Assembly (NCBI GenBank): GCA_029844215.1
Contig: CM056721.1
Span: 7,204,368 to 7,268,367, forward strand
Reading direction: 5' to 3'
DNA: 64,000 nt
From: Przewalskia tangutica
Lineage: Eukaryota > Streptophyta > Magnoliopsida > Solanales > Solanaceae
The notes beneath the pieces are model-generated. The model saw nothing but the letters and a program-made list of their open reading frames with translations, did not search any database and was not told the origin of the DNA. Both the position numbers and the translations under genes were made by a program. How positions within the stretch are numbered: the first letter of the stretch is position 1; every line of letters starts with the position of its first letter. Below are positions 24,614 through 36,310 of this stretch, one piece after another.

Positions 24614-24718
24614 CTGCAACTCACAATACCAGTGAAGTCATTAGATTGGAGAATATACGAAGCAAGAAAACACACAGCAAATTAAAAGTCTCATGAACTC
24701 TAGATGATTTTTACGTAC

Positions 24719-27332
24719 CTCCAGTATTGTAGGGGCGTACAACAAGAAGTTCATTTCCAAAGCTTTGTTGTTCTTGTAGAACTTCCTCTGCACAAGTGAC
24801 TGCAGCTTGGCTACAATGATGCAACTCAATCAACTTTAATGTGGGAATATCTCCAATCTCTGTTGGAATCTCCTCCAATTTATAGCAATGCCTTAGGATT
24901 AGACACTCAAGACAGGGAAGACTATCACTGGTTGCTTTCCAGTTCACCAAGTCGGTCTTGGAAATGTCTAGCAACTTGAGCTTCTTGAAACCCCCTTCAT
25001 CCAGATTCCAATTGATCCCTTGAAAAGCAAAATGTTCTAGTTTGAGCACCTCAAGGTTGGGTAAGTTACCAAGCATTGTCATATCCTTCCACAGTTGATG
25101 TGTCGCTGCAAGTGTCAAGCTCTTGAGTTTTATTGGAAACACTTGTGATAGCAGAGCAGCCGGCCTTCGAAAAAATTGTGCATTGGGCGGAACTGCTAGA
25201 TGAATTCTTAGCTTCTGAAGATCAACTAGACGTATGAGACTATCTATTAGATTATACCATCCATTAGTATCTAAATTGATCACAACACTCAATTCCTTTA
25301 TGTTAGGGACTGCCATAAAAATCGCCTTCCAGTTGGAAGAATCAGTGTTTAGGGAAAGCTCCTCTAAGTTTTCTAGACCCGAAAACTCTTTTACCTTTGG
25401 AGGAGCAGGCAGAGGCATACTTATTCCCCCAGAACAGAAATGTCTCAAACTTAACATCTTCCAAATTTCCAATGGCCAGGATAATTGATGTGCAACTGGA
25501 ATAACAATCATTGTCTGTAGATTCCACAGGTTAGATATTGATGCTGGAATGCTTGTACCAGTGGTAAAAGCAAGATATCTCAAGTGTACTAATTGTGTTA
25601 TCTCGGTGGGAAAACGTAGAAAGTGAATCATTAGTACATCCAATACCCGTAGCAATTGAAAACGAGAATCCACTATCTTATAGCATTCAAAGTCAGGTAA
25701 AAAAGTATGTGGTTGACGGATGCACAAGATTGTACGAATAGAATCCAAATTGCCTTTCTCCAGGCCAAGTTTCTGGTTTCGTACAGCATCTTCATGCAAA
25801 AATAGTCGATGTTCAACCTCCACCCCATCCGAAGACACTTGGTAACATTTACTTATGACCTGAGAAAACTTCTCAGTTTTTCCTTCTCTCAAGCATAATA
25901 GCCGAACGAGGTCATGAATTCTGCAACTTTTAATTTTGCCGCTTACGCGTCCTCGACTATTTACCATAATCAAACTTCTGCTAACCAAATCCTCTAAACA
26001 CTCCTCCGCCACCTCTTCCGGCTTTTTAAGACTAATCCTCTTCAAAAAACCCTCAGCAACCCAAACTCTAATCAACATAATCGCATCAATTTCTGCATCT
26101 TCTAGGAAAACTCCCATATAAAGAAAACAAGATTTTAAGCTATAAGGCAAGTAGTTATAACTCAAAGCCAATATTGCTAAACACTGCTCAGAGGCTGAAC
26201 CAACATGGGAATTCACATTTTCAGCAATTTCTTTCCAATCATCATGTGTCCTGTTGATCTTGAAGATAAGCCCCGCAACCACTACAATTGAGAGTGGTAG
26301 TCCTTGACATTGTTGTGCTATCTGCCTGCCTATTTCCTCCAGTTGAGGAGGACAGTCTTCCTTTCCAAATACCTTTAAAGACAATAATTTCCAACTGTCT
26401 TCAAGATTAAGGAAAGACATGTGATGAGGAGGGAAATCATTAACAACACAATCAGCTACTTCTAAGAGCCTAGTAGTAATCATGATACGACTTCCATTTT
26501 CATCATCGGGAAATGATCTTCTTACTTGGTCCCAGGCCTCTATACTCCACATATCGTCCAAAACTATCAGATACCTCTTGTATTTCAATTTTTTATGCAC
26601 TTGGTCTAATAATTCATCTTCGCTCATACTGCGGTACATTGCCTTTGCACCTGGCGTACCGAAGCTTAAAACATCCAAAAGCATTTCTTTTGCATCATAT
26701 TCTTGAGAGACAGTAACCCATGAAGAAACATCAAAGCGACATAATACTGATGGATGCTTAAAAGTTCTTCTAGCAAGCGTTGACTTACCGATGCCACCCA
26801 TACCAACAATTGAGACAACATTCAGCTCCGAAATTTGCCCAAAGAGTTGATCTCTTATGATGTTGAAGTCATCCTCCATCCCAACAAGAGTATTTTCCGC
26901 ATGTACTGATGAGCGGAGGGGTAAAGAAGTTGTTCTAATTGGCAGATCTTTCATGTGTTGGTGGTCAGTCTTGAACTTCATCACCTCTCCTTGAATGGAA
27001 TCCGTTACTTTTGTTATTTGCTGCAACTCAACATACAACTCGCGACGAGCGTTGTTTTGACCATGTTCAGTATCAGCCACATGGATTCTTCTTAGGCACA
27101 AATCAATTGTATCTTCTGATTTATATCCTGCATCTCTAATCTTTTCTTCCAAAAACTTCATTGCTTCTTGATCAATGATCTGGTTTCCCATATCCTCAAG
27201 GAAAGCTTGCAAGAAGGTGAGTGCTCCATAAAGTGAATCAATGGATCCCCTACTTTCAGAAATCAAACTTGGATTGAATTGCAAGAGTTGGTCTAGAGTT
27301 GTCAAAAGGGAAGTTACAACAGCATAAGCCAT
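24719..27332 (-). CDS. CC-NB-LRR disease resistance protein, R1/Hero-like
   Basis: An intracellular immune receptor of the plant NLR class. It has an uninterrupted frame of about 871 codons. Residues 1-145 are a predicted coiled-coil N-terminus with an EDVID-like YKSEDTID (about 70-78). The NB-ARC follows with P-loop VGMGGIGKSTLA (about 176-187), kinase 2 YLIVLDDMW (about 254-262), RNBS-B GSRIMITTR, GLPL as QGLPLSIVVVAG and an MHD equivalent IHDLV (about 472). Leucine-rich repeats occupy about 550-870. The start is taken as the ATG at 27332 (MAYAVVTSLL), because MAYA is the usual start in the Solanaceae R1 group; a frame extension to 27341 would need a TTG. The 3' end is a splice donor (ctggag|gtacgt) at 24718, so a short C-terminal exon follows. 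No inactivating change is visible. The pathogen recognised is unknown. Confidence 0.93.
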
Positions 27333-27547
27333 CTCTCTCAAGTAGTGTGAGTGTGAGAAAGTATGTCTTTATCTGCCACAAACATTAAAAAAAGCATAAC
27401 AATATAGATTGCTCTTTTAGAAGCACTAGAGCGCAATTTAAGGCTCTTTAATTAACCTCATTCGAAACCTTGCACAACCATGTGAGAGTTCATTCATCGA
27501 GGCTATAGCCTTGATTTAATTATTTGATATTTCTATATTGATTTCTA

Positions 27548-27875
27548 CTCCCTATGTTTCATAATAAGAGTTACGTTAGTAAAAAAAATATATGTCTCAA
27601 AATAAGTGTTATCTTAGTAATTCAAGACATAAATTGATTATTGTTTTTACTATATCCATAGATAAAAACTGGCAAGTTCGCTATTTAAGAAACATTTATT
27701 GATAAGTTCTCTATTCAATACATAAATGATTGATACTCATACATGGTTTAATCAAGAGGGAAAAATAATCTATTTTTATTAAATAGGGATAGTTTGATAA
27801 ATTTTACGTTTCATTATTGATTTCTTAATATGTGTTTTTTTTACTAAGATAACACTTATTATGAGACGAAAAGAG
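27548..27875. mobile_element. Stowaway-like MITE (Tc1/mariner), 328 bp
   Basis: Terminal inverted repeats ctccctatgtttcataataa and, at the other end, ttattatgagacgaaaagag, flanked by TA. Non-coding. The same insertion is present in copy B (29856-30185). Confidence 0.85.
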
Positions 27876-28209
27876 TAATTTACATAGGCTAAATAGAAAA
27901 AAGTTAAAAAAAGTGCAGTAGTATAACAAGGCGTCAAAATCTAGAACTCTCGAGGAAAAACACGGTTAAAGCTAACGTGATCTTTTCGGATTTCAATTAA
28001 AAATACCTTTTTTTCTTCACTCCTCCCCAAAGCTTTTCCTTTACTTTCTTGATGATTCAAACTCGCAACCTTCCGAATGAAAGTGAAGGGTGCAGGGTGC
28101 GAACAACCCTTTTATTCACTAAATATGCTTACACATTGCAAATATTAAGGAATATTTGTGTTGAGGAATATATCTCAATAATCAAAATAGTCATACTCCT
28201 ATACCTTAA

Positions 28210-28690
28210 GAGTCTGTTTGGAAAGCCACAAGGGAATTAAAATTGTGTGTAATTACACAATTTGGTATGTGGCTATGTAATTATCAAGTTAGAGGGAGGG
28301 AAGAGGGTGTTAAGAATTGGGTATAATTACACTATATAATTAACATGTCAACTTTTGAATTTCTTCCTTTTTATTTTAATTTTACATTATTTATCTTTCA
28401 TTTTCTTTCTTCTCATTTTTTAACATTTACTTCTTGTGATTCAATGTAATTGCTCGTAATTTTTTATTTTTTATTTAATTTTATATATTTTCTTCATTTA
28501 GCGTAATTGTGTCATTGTAGTTTTTGAACTAAAAAATGAGTCGTTAGCAACTTGAGATATAACTGTGATGTAATTAAACTATAATTTCGTTGTTGAATGT
28601 GGTTACAAACTTGTGTTTTTTTTTTCTTTTGTTTATATTTATTTAAGTTATTTTGGAATTTGACATAAGAGTATATTATATTTAAAAACT
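28210..28690. mobile_element. Left part of a Harbinger-like element (copy A)
   Basis: Begins gagtctgtttggaaagccac after TAA and matches 30545-31050. The right end is missing, and the homology stops near 28690. Confidence 0.6.
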
Positions 28691-28917
28691 GATAGTTGTA
28701 GTATTATTATTGTAGTCTCGCTTAGCTTATCATACTAGTAGACACAATATTACCTTATAGTCTAGTGTCATTCGATTTATGTTGCTATGTGTATTTTGTT
28801 CGTCTTATTTACTTGCATTAGTTATTGCTTGTTTTTGCTTCTTTTCTGTTTTAGATTTTGCTATCATGACTTACACACTTTGTTTTGTCTTACTTTGCTT
28901 GGGATTGTGCTTTGTCT

Positions 28918-29039
28918 TGAGCCGAGGGTCTCTCGAAAACAACAGCTCTACCTACAAAGGTAGAGGTAAGGTATGTGTACACTATATCATTCTCAGACCC
29001 CAACGTTGTGAAATTTCACTGGGTATGTTGTTGTTACTC
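28918..29039 (+). mobile_element. TS-type SINE (3' portion), split by another SINE
   Basis: gccgagggtctctcgaaaac, then ctacctacaaaggtagaggt and cactgggtatgttgttgtta are the classic 3' body and TTG tail of the Solanaceae TS SINE family. The tail sequence is repeated at 29242-29260 because a second SINE inserted there. Confidence 0.85.
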
Positions 29040-29241
29040 TTTTTTTTTTTGTTGACGAAGGAACCCGCAGCCGCTACTCTTTCGAGTGCGCACAGGGTAA
29101 ACCCTGACCGACGCAGAGTCGCAAACCACGTCGGCGGGTAAACCACACTTGGCAAGCCATGTATGTGCTCAACCAAGAAGGTTTATGCAGGGATCGAACT
29201 CGTGACTGCGGTCCGCTTCTCTTCGCTACAAATTACCACTC
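29040..29241 (-). mobile_element. tRNA-derived SINE inserted in the TS SINE tail, 19-bp TSD
   Basis: Flanked by gggtatgttgttgttactc at 29021-29039 and 29242-29260. Read on the minus strand it has a tRNA-like head near 29235, a pol III box B (GTTCGATCC, 29191-29199), and the end agcggctgcgggttccttcg plus an A run (poly-T on the plus strand at 29040). A 27-nt piece of the same 3' end is at 50386-50412. Confidence 0.85.
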
Positions 29242-29272
29242 GGGTATGTTGTTGTTACTCATTGTTATTATA

Positions 29273-29495
29273 AGAGGGCGTTTAGTTTAGCTTTTTAAAA
29301 TTGACTTATAAGCTTAAAGCTAAAAATCATAAGTTTGTCCTATCCAACATTTATTTTTTGGCTCATTCTTATACATTTTTAGCCTAAAAAAATGATTATA
29401 ATAAATGTTATGTCACTTAAAACAACTCAAAAGGTATAAAAGAACTTGAACGTCGAAAAACATTTAAAATAAGTTAATCCAAACACCCTTTAAGT
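29273..29495. mobile_element. Small MITE, Harbinger/Tourist-like
   Basis: gagggcgtttagtttagctt at one end and taatccaaacacccttt at the other form imperfect inverted repeats near TAA. The interior is AT-rich and non-coding. Confidence 0.55.
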
Positions 29496-29736
29496 CATTT
29501 AATTATGAGAAATGAATCTGGAAACAATTAAAACATTAATAATAAAGATAAAATAGGTATAAGATAGTAAATTATCTCTTAATTTTTTAAACTATACATC
29601 TACTATTAATATAGTAACCAAATAAAAGTGAGCGGAGAATATCATATCTCTAATGAATTTTAATATTTTTATGTGACAAAGATACAAAAGCATGACAAGT
29701 AGTCAAATAGAGATTGTTTTTTTTGTAGAAGCACAA

Positions 29737-31050
29737 GAGCGCAATTTAAGGCTCTTTAATTAACCTCATTCGAAACCTTGCACAACCATGTGAGAGTTCA
29801 TTCATCGAGGCTATAACCTTGATTTAATTATTTGATATTTCTATATTGATTTCTACTCCCTATATTTCATAATAAGAGTTACTTTAGTTTAAAAAATATA
29901 TATATATCTCAAAATAAGTGTTATCTTAGTAATTCAAGATATAAATTGATTATTGTTTTTACTATATTCATAGATAAAAAATGACAAGTTCGCTATTCAA
30001 GAAACATTTATTGACAAGTTCTATGTTCAAGACATAAATGATTGATACGCATACATGCTTTAATCAAGAGGGAAAAGTAATCTATTTTTATTAAATATGG
30101 ATAGTTTGGTAAACTTTACGTTTCATTATTGATTTTTTAATATATTTTTTTTATTAAGATAACACTTATTATAGAACGAAAAGAGTAATTTACATCGGCT
30201 AAATAAGTTTTAAAAAGTGCAATAGTATAAGAAGTAAAAGGGAAGCTAGCTACTCATTTTGAAGTCAAAATCTAGCACTCTTGAGGAAAAACACTGTTAA
30301 AGCTAACGTGATCTTTTTGGGTTTCGACTAAAAATACTTTTTTTCTTAACTCCTCCCCCAAAAGCTTTTTCTTTATTTTCTTGGTGACTCAAACTCTTTA
30401 CCTTTAGAATGAAAGTGAAGGACATTTACCATCCGAGCAACCCCTCTTATCCACTAAAAATGCTTACCCATTGCAAATATTAAGTAATATTTGTGTTGAG
30501 GAATATATTTCAATAATCAAAATAGTCCTACTTCTGTACATTAAGAGCCTGTTTGGAAAGTCACAAGGGAATTAGAATGGTGTAATTACATAATTTGGCA
30601 TGTGGCCATGTAATTACCAAGTTAGGGGGAACGCTATCGGTCATTGAGGAATACTTAGGCTTAAATGTTAAGATTCGGGTGTAATTACATGGCAACTTTT
30701 GAATTTCTTCCCTTTTTATTTTAATTTAACATTATTTATCTTTTATTTTTTTTCTTTTCATTTTTCAACATTTACTTCTTGTGATTCAATGTAATTGCTC
30801 GTAATTTTTTATTTTTTATTTCTTATATAATTTTATTTATTTTCTTCATTTAGCGTAATTGCATCATTGTAGTTTTTGAACTAAATATGAGTCGTTAGCA
30901 ACTTGAGATATAATTGTGATGTAATTAAACTATAATTTTATTGTTGAATGAGGTTGCAAACTTGTGTTTTCCTTTTCTTTTGTTTATATTTACTTAAGTT
31001 ATGTTGGAATTTATTTTGTTATTTTGGAATTTGACATAAGAGTATTATAT
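29737..31050. repeat. Duplicated block, copy B
   Basis: Co-linear with 27420-28690, starting agagcgcaatttaaggctct. It differs by small indels (for example the extra sequence at 30630-30670). It continues into the complete Harbinger-like element. Confidence 0.85.
29856..30185. mobile_element. Stowaway-like MITE, copy in block B
   Basis: Same inverted repeats and TA flanks as 27548-27875, so it was carried along with the duplication rather than inserted independently. Confidence 0.85.
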
Positions 31051-31746
31051 TTAAAAAATAACTTTTGAACTTCTGTTATATTTTCGATTTCAATTTATTT
31101 GTTTTAGTAGTATTGACTTGTTATTTCACATTGCATGCTATTCGTTTTTCAATTAGATTAATTGATAGATTATTTTTTGGTCAAACGTTTAAATAATGTT
31201 GTGACATTATAGTTATAAATATTGATATCTTTACAGCGTCCGTGATATTCTTACAAAATGTATGCTTTTAGTTTTTATAATTAATTAAATTAAAATATTA
31301 TTCATATGAAATATATATATATACATATAAATTATTTTTTACAATATTAGTTATAATTATATTATTATCAATCAATGTATCTTAAATATTTAATTTAATA
31401 TCATTTATAAAAGGACATATTTGTGTGATATTAACTTTTAATTTTCTTAGCCGAGGTCTATCGAAAATAGTCTCCTTACCTCTCAAGGTAGGAGTAGAGT
31501 CTGCTACAATTTATCCTCCAAGACTCTACTTGTGAGATTCTCGGTGGGTATGTTGTTTGTTTTGTTAGTTTTTATTTTAAAAATTTAATCAAACTGTATA
31601 ATTACCTTTGTGCAATCAAACATTATGCTTGTAATTACAATGCAATTACATTATGACAAACAAACAGATCATCGTAATTATTATACGGCATAATTATTAG
31701 ATAATTACACCAATTTCAATTACCAAGTGACTTTTCAAACAGACCC
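30545..31746. mobile_element. Harbinger-like non-autonomous element, 1202 bp, TSD TAA
   Basis: The left end gagcctgtttggaaagtcac and the right end (minus strand) gggtctgtttgaaaagtcac form inverted repeats extending into ggtgtaatta. TAA flanks both sides (30542-30544 and 31747-31749), as expected for PIF/Harbinger. No transposase is encoded. A TS-type SINE lies inside at 31448-31562. Confidence 0.75.
31448..31562 (+). mobile_element. TS-type SINE, 3' portion
   Basis: agccgaggtctatcgaaaat, cctctcaaggtaggagt and ggtgggtatgttgtttgttt match the SINE at 28918. It is inserted inside the Harbinger-like element. Confidence 0.8.
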
Positions 31747-31749
31747 TAA

Positions 31750-32156
31750 GGACCATTTGGACTTCTTCTCGTGCGAGAGCAATAGGTGTTAGTGTCATTA
31801 AATATGTCTTTCCTACCTAAATAGTTTCTAGTATTTGGTATTTATGTCAAATCATATATGATTATTAACTAGTATTTATATCAAATCATACATGATTATT
31901 AACTATTCTCTTTGTTCCAATTTATTTTAAGATTGATTAGTTTGGGAGTCAAATAACCTTTTCTTTGACTTAATTTTAAACTGATGTTCCCAATGTTGAT
32001 GCCGGACAAGTGTAAGTTGTGACTATAAGTTGTGAGATGCTAATAGAAAATTACTGAAGCTTTGGGTGACTAACATTGTGAAATTTTGAGGCTGGACTTG
32101 ATCATGTGTGTTGATATTGTCTTTCTGAAGAACAGTTTTCCAATCAGTTTTGACAG
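31750..32156. other. Upstream flank/intron of the NAT pseudogene
   Basis: No earlier NAT exon is recognised here. The stretch ends in a good acceptor (tcagttttgacag at 32156). Confidence 0.45.
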
Positions 32157-32205
32157 TCTACTGGAGGATTTATTGTAGCTGCGAGATATGGAAGTGTAAC
32201 ATATT

Positions 32206-32410
32206 TGTAAGATGATATTAATCTTTCTTAGGGAGTCTTCTCATTAATATTAAATATATATAGTGTACAATATTCATCCCTTATACAATAGAAATCCTAA
32301 ACCTAATCACAAGAGGAATCCTAATCTTATCATAATTATATTTACACAATATATGGAATATATTCTAATTATGGGTATGGATACAATAATGACAACTATA
32401 CACGTTTACA
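32206..32410 (-). repeat. 3' LTR of the nested copia
   Basis: Minus strand starts TGTAAACGTGTATAGTTGTC and ends aatatcatcttaca. It matches 46811-47004 and, in opposite orientation, 47733-47921. Confidence 0.88.
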
Positions 32411-32419
32411 CACCCCCTC

Positions 32420-32667
32420 AGTCGGAGCGGGAGGAGGCCGGACGATGAGACTGGATCTGAAGTCAAGAAATAACTGTCTGGGAAGTCCATTGGTAAATAT
32501 ATCTGCATACTGATAGGATGATGGAACATGTAACACTCTGACATGGCCTAGTGCAACTTTTTCACGAACGAAGTGCAAGTCTATCTCAATATGCTTGGTT
32601 CGCTGATGTTGAACCGGATTGTGAGAAAGATAGATGGTAGAGATGTTATCACAGTATTTATTGCCCA
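32420..32667 (-). pseudogene. Copia RNase H C-terminal fragment
   Basis: Minus-strand reading gives NKYCDNISTIYLSHNPVQHQ, then TKHIEI, HFVREKVALGHVRVLHVPSS, YADIFTNGLPRQLFLDFRSS. This is the conserved end of the copia polyprotein. It is cut at 32667 by the nested element and an accompanying deletion of roughly 190 residues. Confidence 0.85.
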
Positions 32668-34830
32668 GGTTAATTATTTATTGCGGTTATTCGTTCAAGA
32701 TCCGCTAAAGGGAAGGGATTAGGCATCCTTTAAGATCCGCTAACTTGTGGTTATTCGTTCAAGCCCAGGTTAATTATTTATTGCTCTTTTTATTCTACAT
32801 ATTCTAAGCATTTTTTCATAATTTATAATTAAAATAAAGTGCAATACAGAATAATAAAACTAAAATTAAATGCGACATAAAAATAAAAACTTCGGGACAT
32901 CTTTTAGCCCTTTTTAGGCCTTCTGCACAAGATGATCTCCGGGTACCTGCATAAACACTTAGTAAAAATATTAGTAATAGAATAAAAAAATTTAAAGCAA
33001 TGACAGGAATTAATAAGTAAAGCAAAAATAAATAAATCCGTCTTTTGCACAGAGGAGGCCTTGGAAATCAGACGGAGATTTCTTTATCGGCCAATATTGC
33101 TAAAAATAATAAAATAAATAAAACATTCGATCCGCGCCAAAACAATAATAGTTTTAAACACGGAGGGCTCAGATATAAAAATATATAAAGTGAGACAGCC
33201 TAAACAAGTGCGGCTGCGAGAATTCGCCCTGCCAGCGCATGTTGGTTATCCGGTGTAAGTGGAAGAAATCATCATTGCCCTGAAAGCTTCATTTATTTTA
33301 TTTTCCGTCTTTGCAACTGTGGAGGCCTAAAAAATCGACGGATAACTTTTTCATCGGCCATACAAGTGTAGCATCTTGTTCAAAAAATCAGTTTAATAAA
33401 ATAAAGGGGCAAAAATCATCCAGAATCAGTCCCGAAAATCAGAACATCATAACAGTGGTAAAACCCACAAAACCGATCGAGCAACGACAACACCCAAAAA
33501 CAGTCCACTAATAGCAAAACCGGTGAAAATCAGTCCAACATAAACCCGAAATTTTTATATTCCAGTTATATACAAAAAACTCAGAAAATTAGTCCGGTTA
33601 AAGCAAATCCAGCACAGATATCCGAAAATAAAGCCATCAAGATCGCCGGAGTTTGAAAACTCCGACAAGATTCAATAATCCAGAAAATTAGTCCGGCGTA
33701 AAGTAAGCGATGGCGTGAATAACCAGCGGTGCGGAGTTTTGAACTCGGCAGAACCAAAACATAAAATCGGTCAAACCAACAATAATATAAAGTGTCAAAA
33801 CCCGAAAACAAACAGTAGCGTGGGAACGGCGGAACAGTGGTGTCGGGCAGAGTGATGGCGAGGGTGTTCACCGAGCTGATGGTGCGGGCGAAGGGTGTGG
33901 CGATGGTGGGTTCGGTGGTGTCACGATCGCGGTGTTGTTGGGTATGGCGAGGTTTATTAAGTGCGCGGTCTGGGGCGAGTGGTGGTTCGTCGGTGGTCGA
34001 CGGTGGTTCAGGGATAGGGCGACGGGAGAGGGCAGAGAGAGAGGGTGAGGGAGAGGTGCGGCTGAATTAAAAAGAGGGAGCTAGGGTGGTTTGTGGGTGT
34101 TTAAAGGGGGGTTTGCCGGTTGTTCGGCGATGGTGGTGGAAGGGAGCAGTGGGTTCGCCGGTAAGGGCGGCGACGGGGACTGGCGGCGGGCGAGGGAGAG
34201 AAGGTGATGTGGGCTGATGTGAGGGATTTAAAAAATGGAAAGGGCTGGCTGAAGTTGAAGTGTGCGGCTGACCTTAGTGGTGTGGGGGGAAAATGTTTAT
34301 TATATAGGGGTATTTAGTGTTTGATATTTGGGGGGGAAAGTAAAAGTGGGTTTTGATTTTAGGGGGGGAAAATAAAAGAGAGTGTTTGGATGAAATTAAT
34401 TAAAAAAAATGGTGTTGGATTGGACTGATTCAAATTGTGTCTTGGACTGAACTGGTTTGATAAAATGCAATGCGGGTTAATTATTTAAAATAAAATTATT
34501 TAAGAAGATGCAAGTTTATTAAAATGCAAATGCCGGGGCAATAATGATAAAATGCAATATTTAAGAAATGTTTAATGTCTAATTAAAAGTAAAAAATGCA
34601 GTGCCAATTAATTATTTAAAGATATGCAAACATAATAATAATAGAAACATAATATTAACAAAGACATAATACTCAATTTAAAAATAAAAATATGCAATGT
34701 CATTTTTGTGAAGAAATAAACATAGAATATTATGTAAAAAAATGCAAAAATGATGATTAAAATGTGGTGTGCTAAAATACTTAAAATTGTAATAAATATA
34801 CAAAAAATGGGTCAAAATTGACAGTCAACA
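32668..34830 (-). repeat. 3' LTR of the Tat/Ogre-like element, end-truncated
   Basis: Co-linear with 40555-42623. Its outer ~200 bp are missing, and 32668-32770 is a scrambled repeat of aggttaattatttattgc and ggttattcgttcaag pieces. The region 33837-34200 is GC-rich (ggtgg...cgacggtggt) in both LTRs. Confidence 0.85.
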
Positions 34831-35109
34831 GCATGTCCCTCTTTGTACGGAGATGATGGAAGAGTCTTCGGACAAAGATGTTGACTTGTAGCCAATTTTG
34901 TCCTGTTTTATAAACTAAAAACTCAAAAATAGGGATGATGCATACCCAAAATTGTCCCAGTGTCAAATCATGATGACACTGGGTCGTTGTGATGCGAAAA
35001 ATAAAAAGCAAAGCTGACGCTGATTTAAAAATGTCCCAGTGTCGAAGTATGATTGACACTGGGTTGCAGGTGATGTGGTGCTGAAAAAGGACATGGTGTT
35101 TGTAGATGT
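34831..35109 (-). other. Purine-tract side of the LARD interior
   Basis: Contains the purine tract at 34831-34850 and a repeated gtcccagtgtcaaatcatga-like unit at about 34955 and 35030. No gene. Confidence 0.5.
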
Positions 35110-36310
35110 TGATGACGTCATTGCATGGACGCGATGCAGATGCTCGTCGTTGCATAGATGAAACATAGATGAAGTCGTTGCATAGGCTTATATGAAATGG
35201 CGTCGTTGCATAGACGCAATGCAGATGCTCGTCGTTGCATAGACGAAACATAGATGAAGCTGTTGCATAGGCTTAAATGAGATGACGTCGTTGCATAGAC
35301 GCGATGCAGATGTTCGTCGTTGCATAGACGAAACATGGATGAAGTCGTTGCATAAGCTTAGATGAAATTATGTCGTTGCATAAACGCGATGCAGATGCTC
35401 GTCGTTGCATAGACGAAACATAGATGAAGCCGTTGCATAGGCTTTGATGAAATGACGTCGCTGCATAGACGTGATGCAGATGTTCGTCGTTGCATAGACG
35501 AAACATAGATGAAGTCGTTGCATAGGCTTATATGAAATGGTGTCGTTGCATAGACGCGATGCAGATGTTCGTCGTTGCATAGACGAAACATGAATGAAGC
35601 CGTTGCATAAGCTTATAAGAAATGACATCGTTGCATAGACGCGATGCAGATGTTCGTCGCGTAGAAGCGAAACATAGATAAGCCGCCAGATAGGCTTTGA
35701 TGAAATGACGTCGTTGCATAGACGTGATGCAGATGTTCGTCGTTGCATAGACGAAACATATATGAAGCCGTTGCATAAGCTTAGATGAAATGGCGTCGTT
35801 GCATAGACGCGATGCAGATGTTCGTCGTTGCATAGACGAAACATGGATGAAGCTGTTGCATATGCTTAAATGAAATGGCGTCGTTGCATAGATGTTATGC
35901 AGATGCTCGTCGTTGCATAGACGAAACATAGATGAAGCCGTTGCATAGGCTTAGATGAAATGACGTCATTGCATAGATGCGATGCAGATGTTCGTCGTTG
36001 CATAGACGAAACATGGATGGAGCCGTTGCATAGGCTTATATGAACTGGCGTCGTTGCATAGACGCGATGCAGATGCTCGTCGTTGCATAGACGAAACATG
36101 GATGAAGCCGTTGCATAGGCTTAGATGAAATGACGTTGTTGCATAGACGCGATGCAGATGTTCGTCGTTGCATAGACGAAACATAGATAAAGCCGTTGAA
36201 TAGACTTAAATGAAATTGCGTCGTTGCATAGACGCGATGCAGATATTCGTCGTTGCATAGACGAAATATGAATGAAGCCGTTGCATAGGCTTAAATGAAA
36301 TGACATTGTT
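35110..36310. repeat. 85-bp tandem array, about 14 units
   Basis: Each unit runs atgacgtcgttgcatagacg, cgatgcagatgttcgtcgtt, gcatagacgaaacatggatg, aagccgttgcataggcttag, atgaa. Internally the motif cgtcgttgcatagacg occurs twice and a variant (gccgttgcataggc) once, so the unit itself is three diverged sub-units with small inverted ends. All three minus frames are open over long stretches (up to 158 codons). No known domain is recognised. Confidence 0.92.

Larger units (their letters stand above)
27420..28690. repeat. Duplicated block, copy A (upstream of the NLR)
   Basis: From agagcgcaatttaaggctct to about atatttaaaaa this block matches 29737-31050 in the same order, including a Stowaway MITE and the left part of a Harbinger-like element. 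No gene is seen. Either a segmental duplication or two insertions of a larger composite repeat explain it. Confidence 0.85.

Noticed and set aside
27332..27341. NLR start at 27341
   Set aside because: That codon is TTG; the ATG at 27332 gives the MAYA start common to this NLR group.
33311..33871. Small proteins recurring at 33311-33871 and 41090-41723
   Set aside because: The recurrence is explained by the two LTRs of one element; the frames carry no domain and differ by frameshifts.
35110..36310. CRISPR-like array or a novel repeat-protein gene
   Set aside because: The repeats are contiguous without unique spacers, the host is a plant, and the array lies inside a non-coding LTR element. 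The open frames rotate with an 85-bp unit, so a designed repeat protein is unlikely; kept only as a finding.
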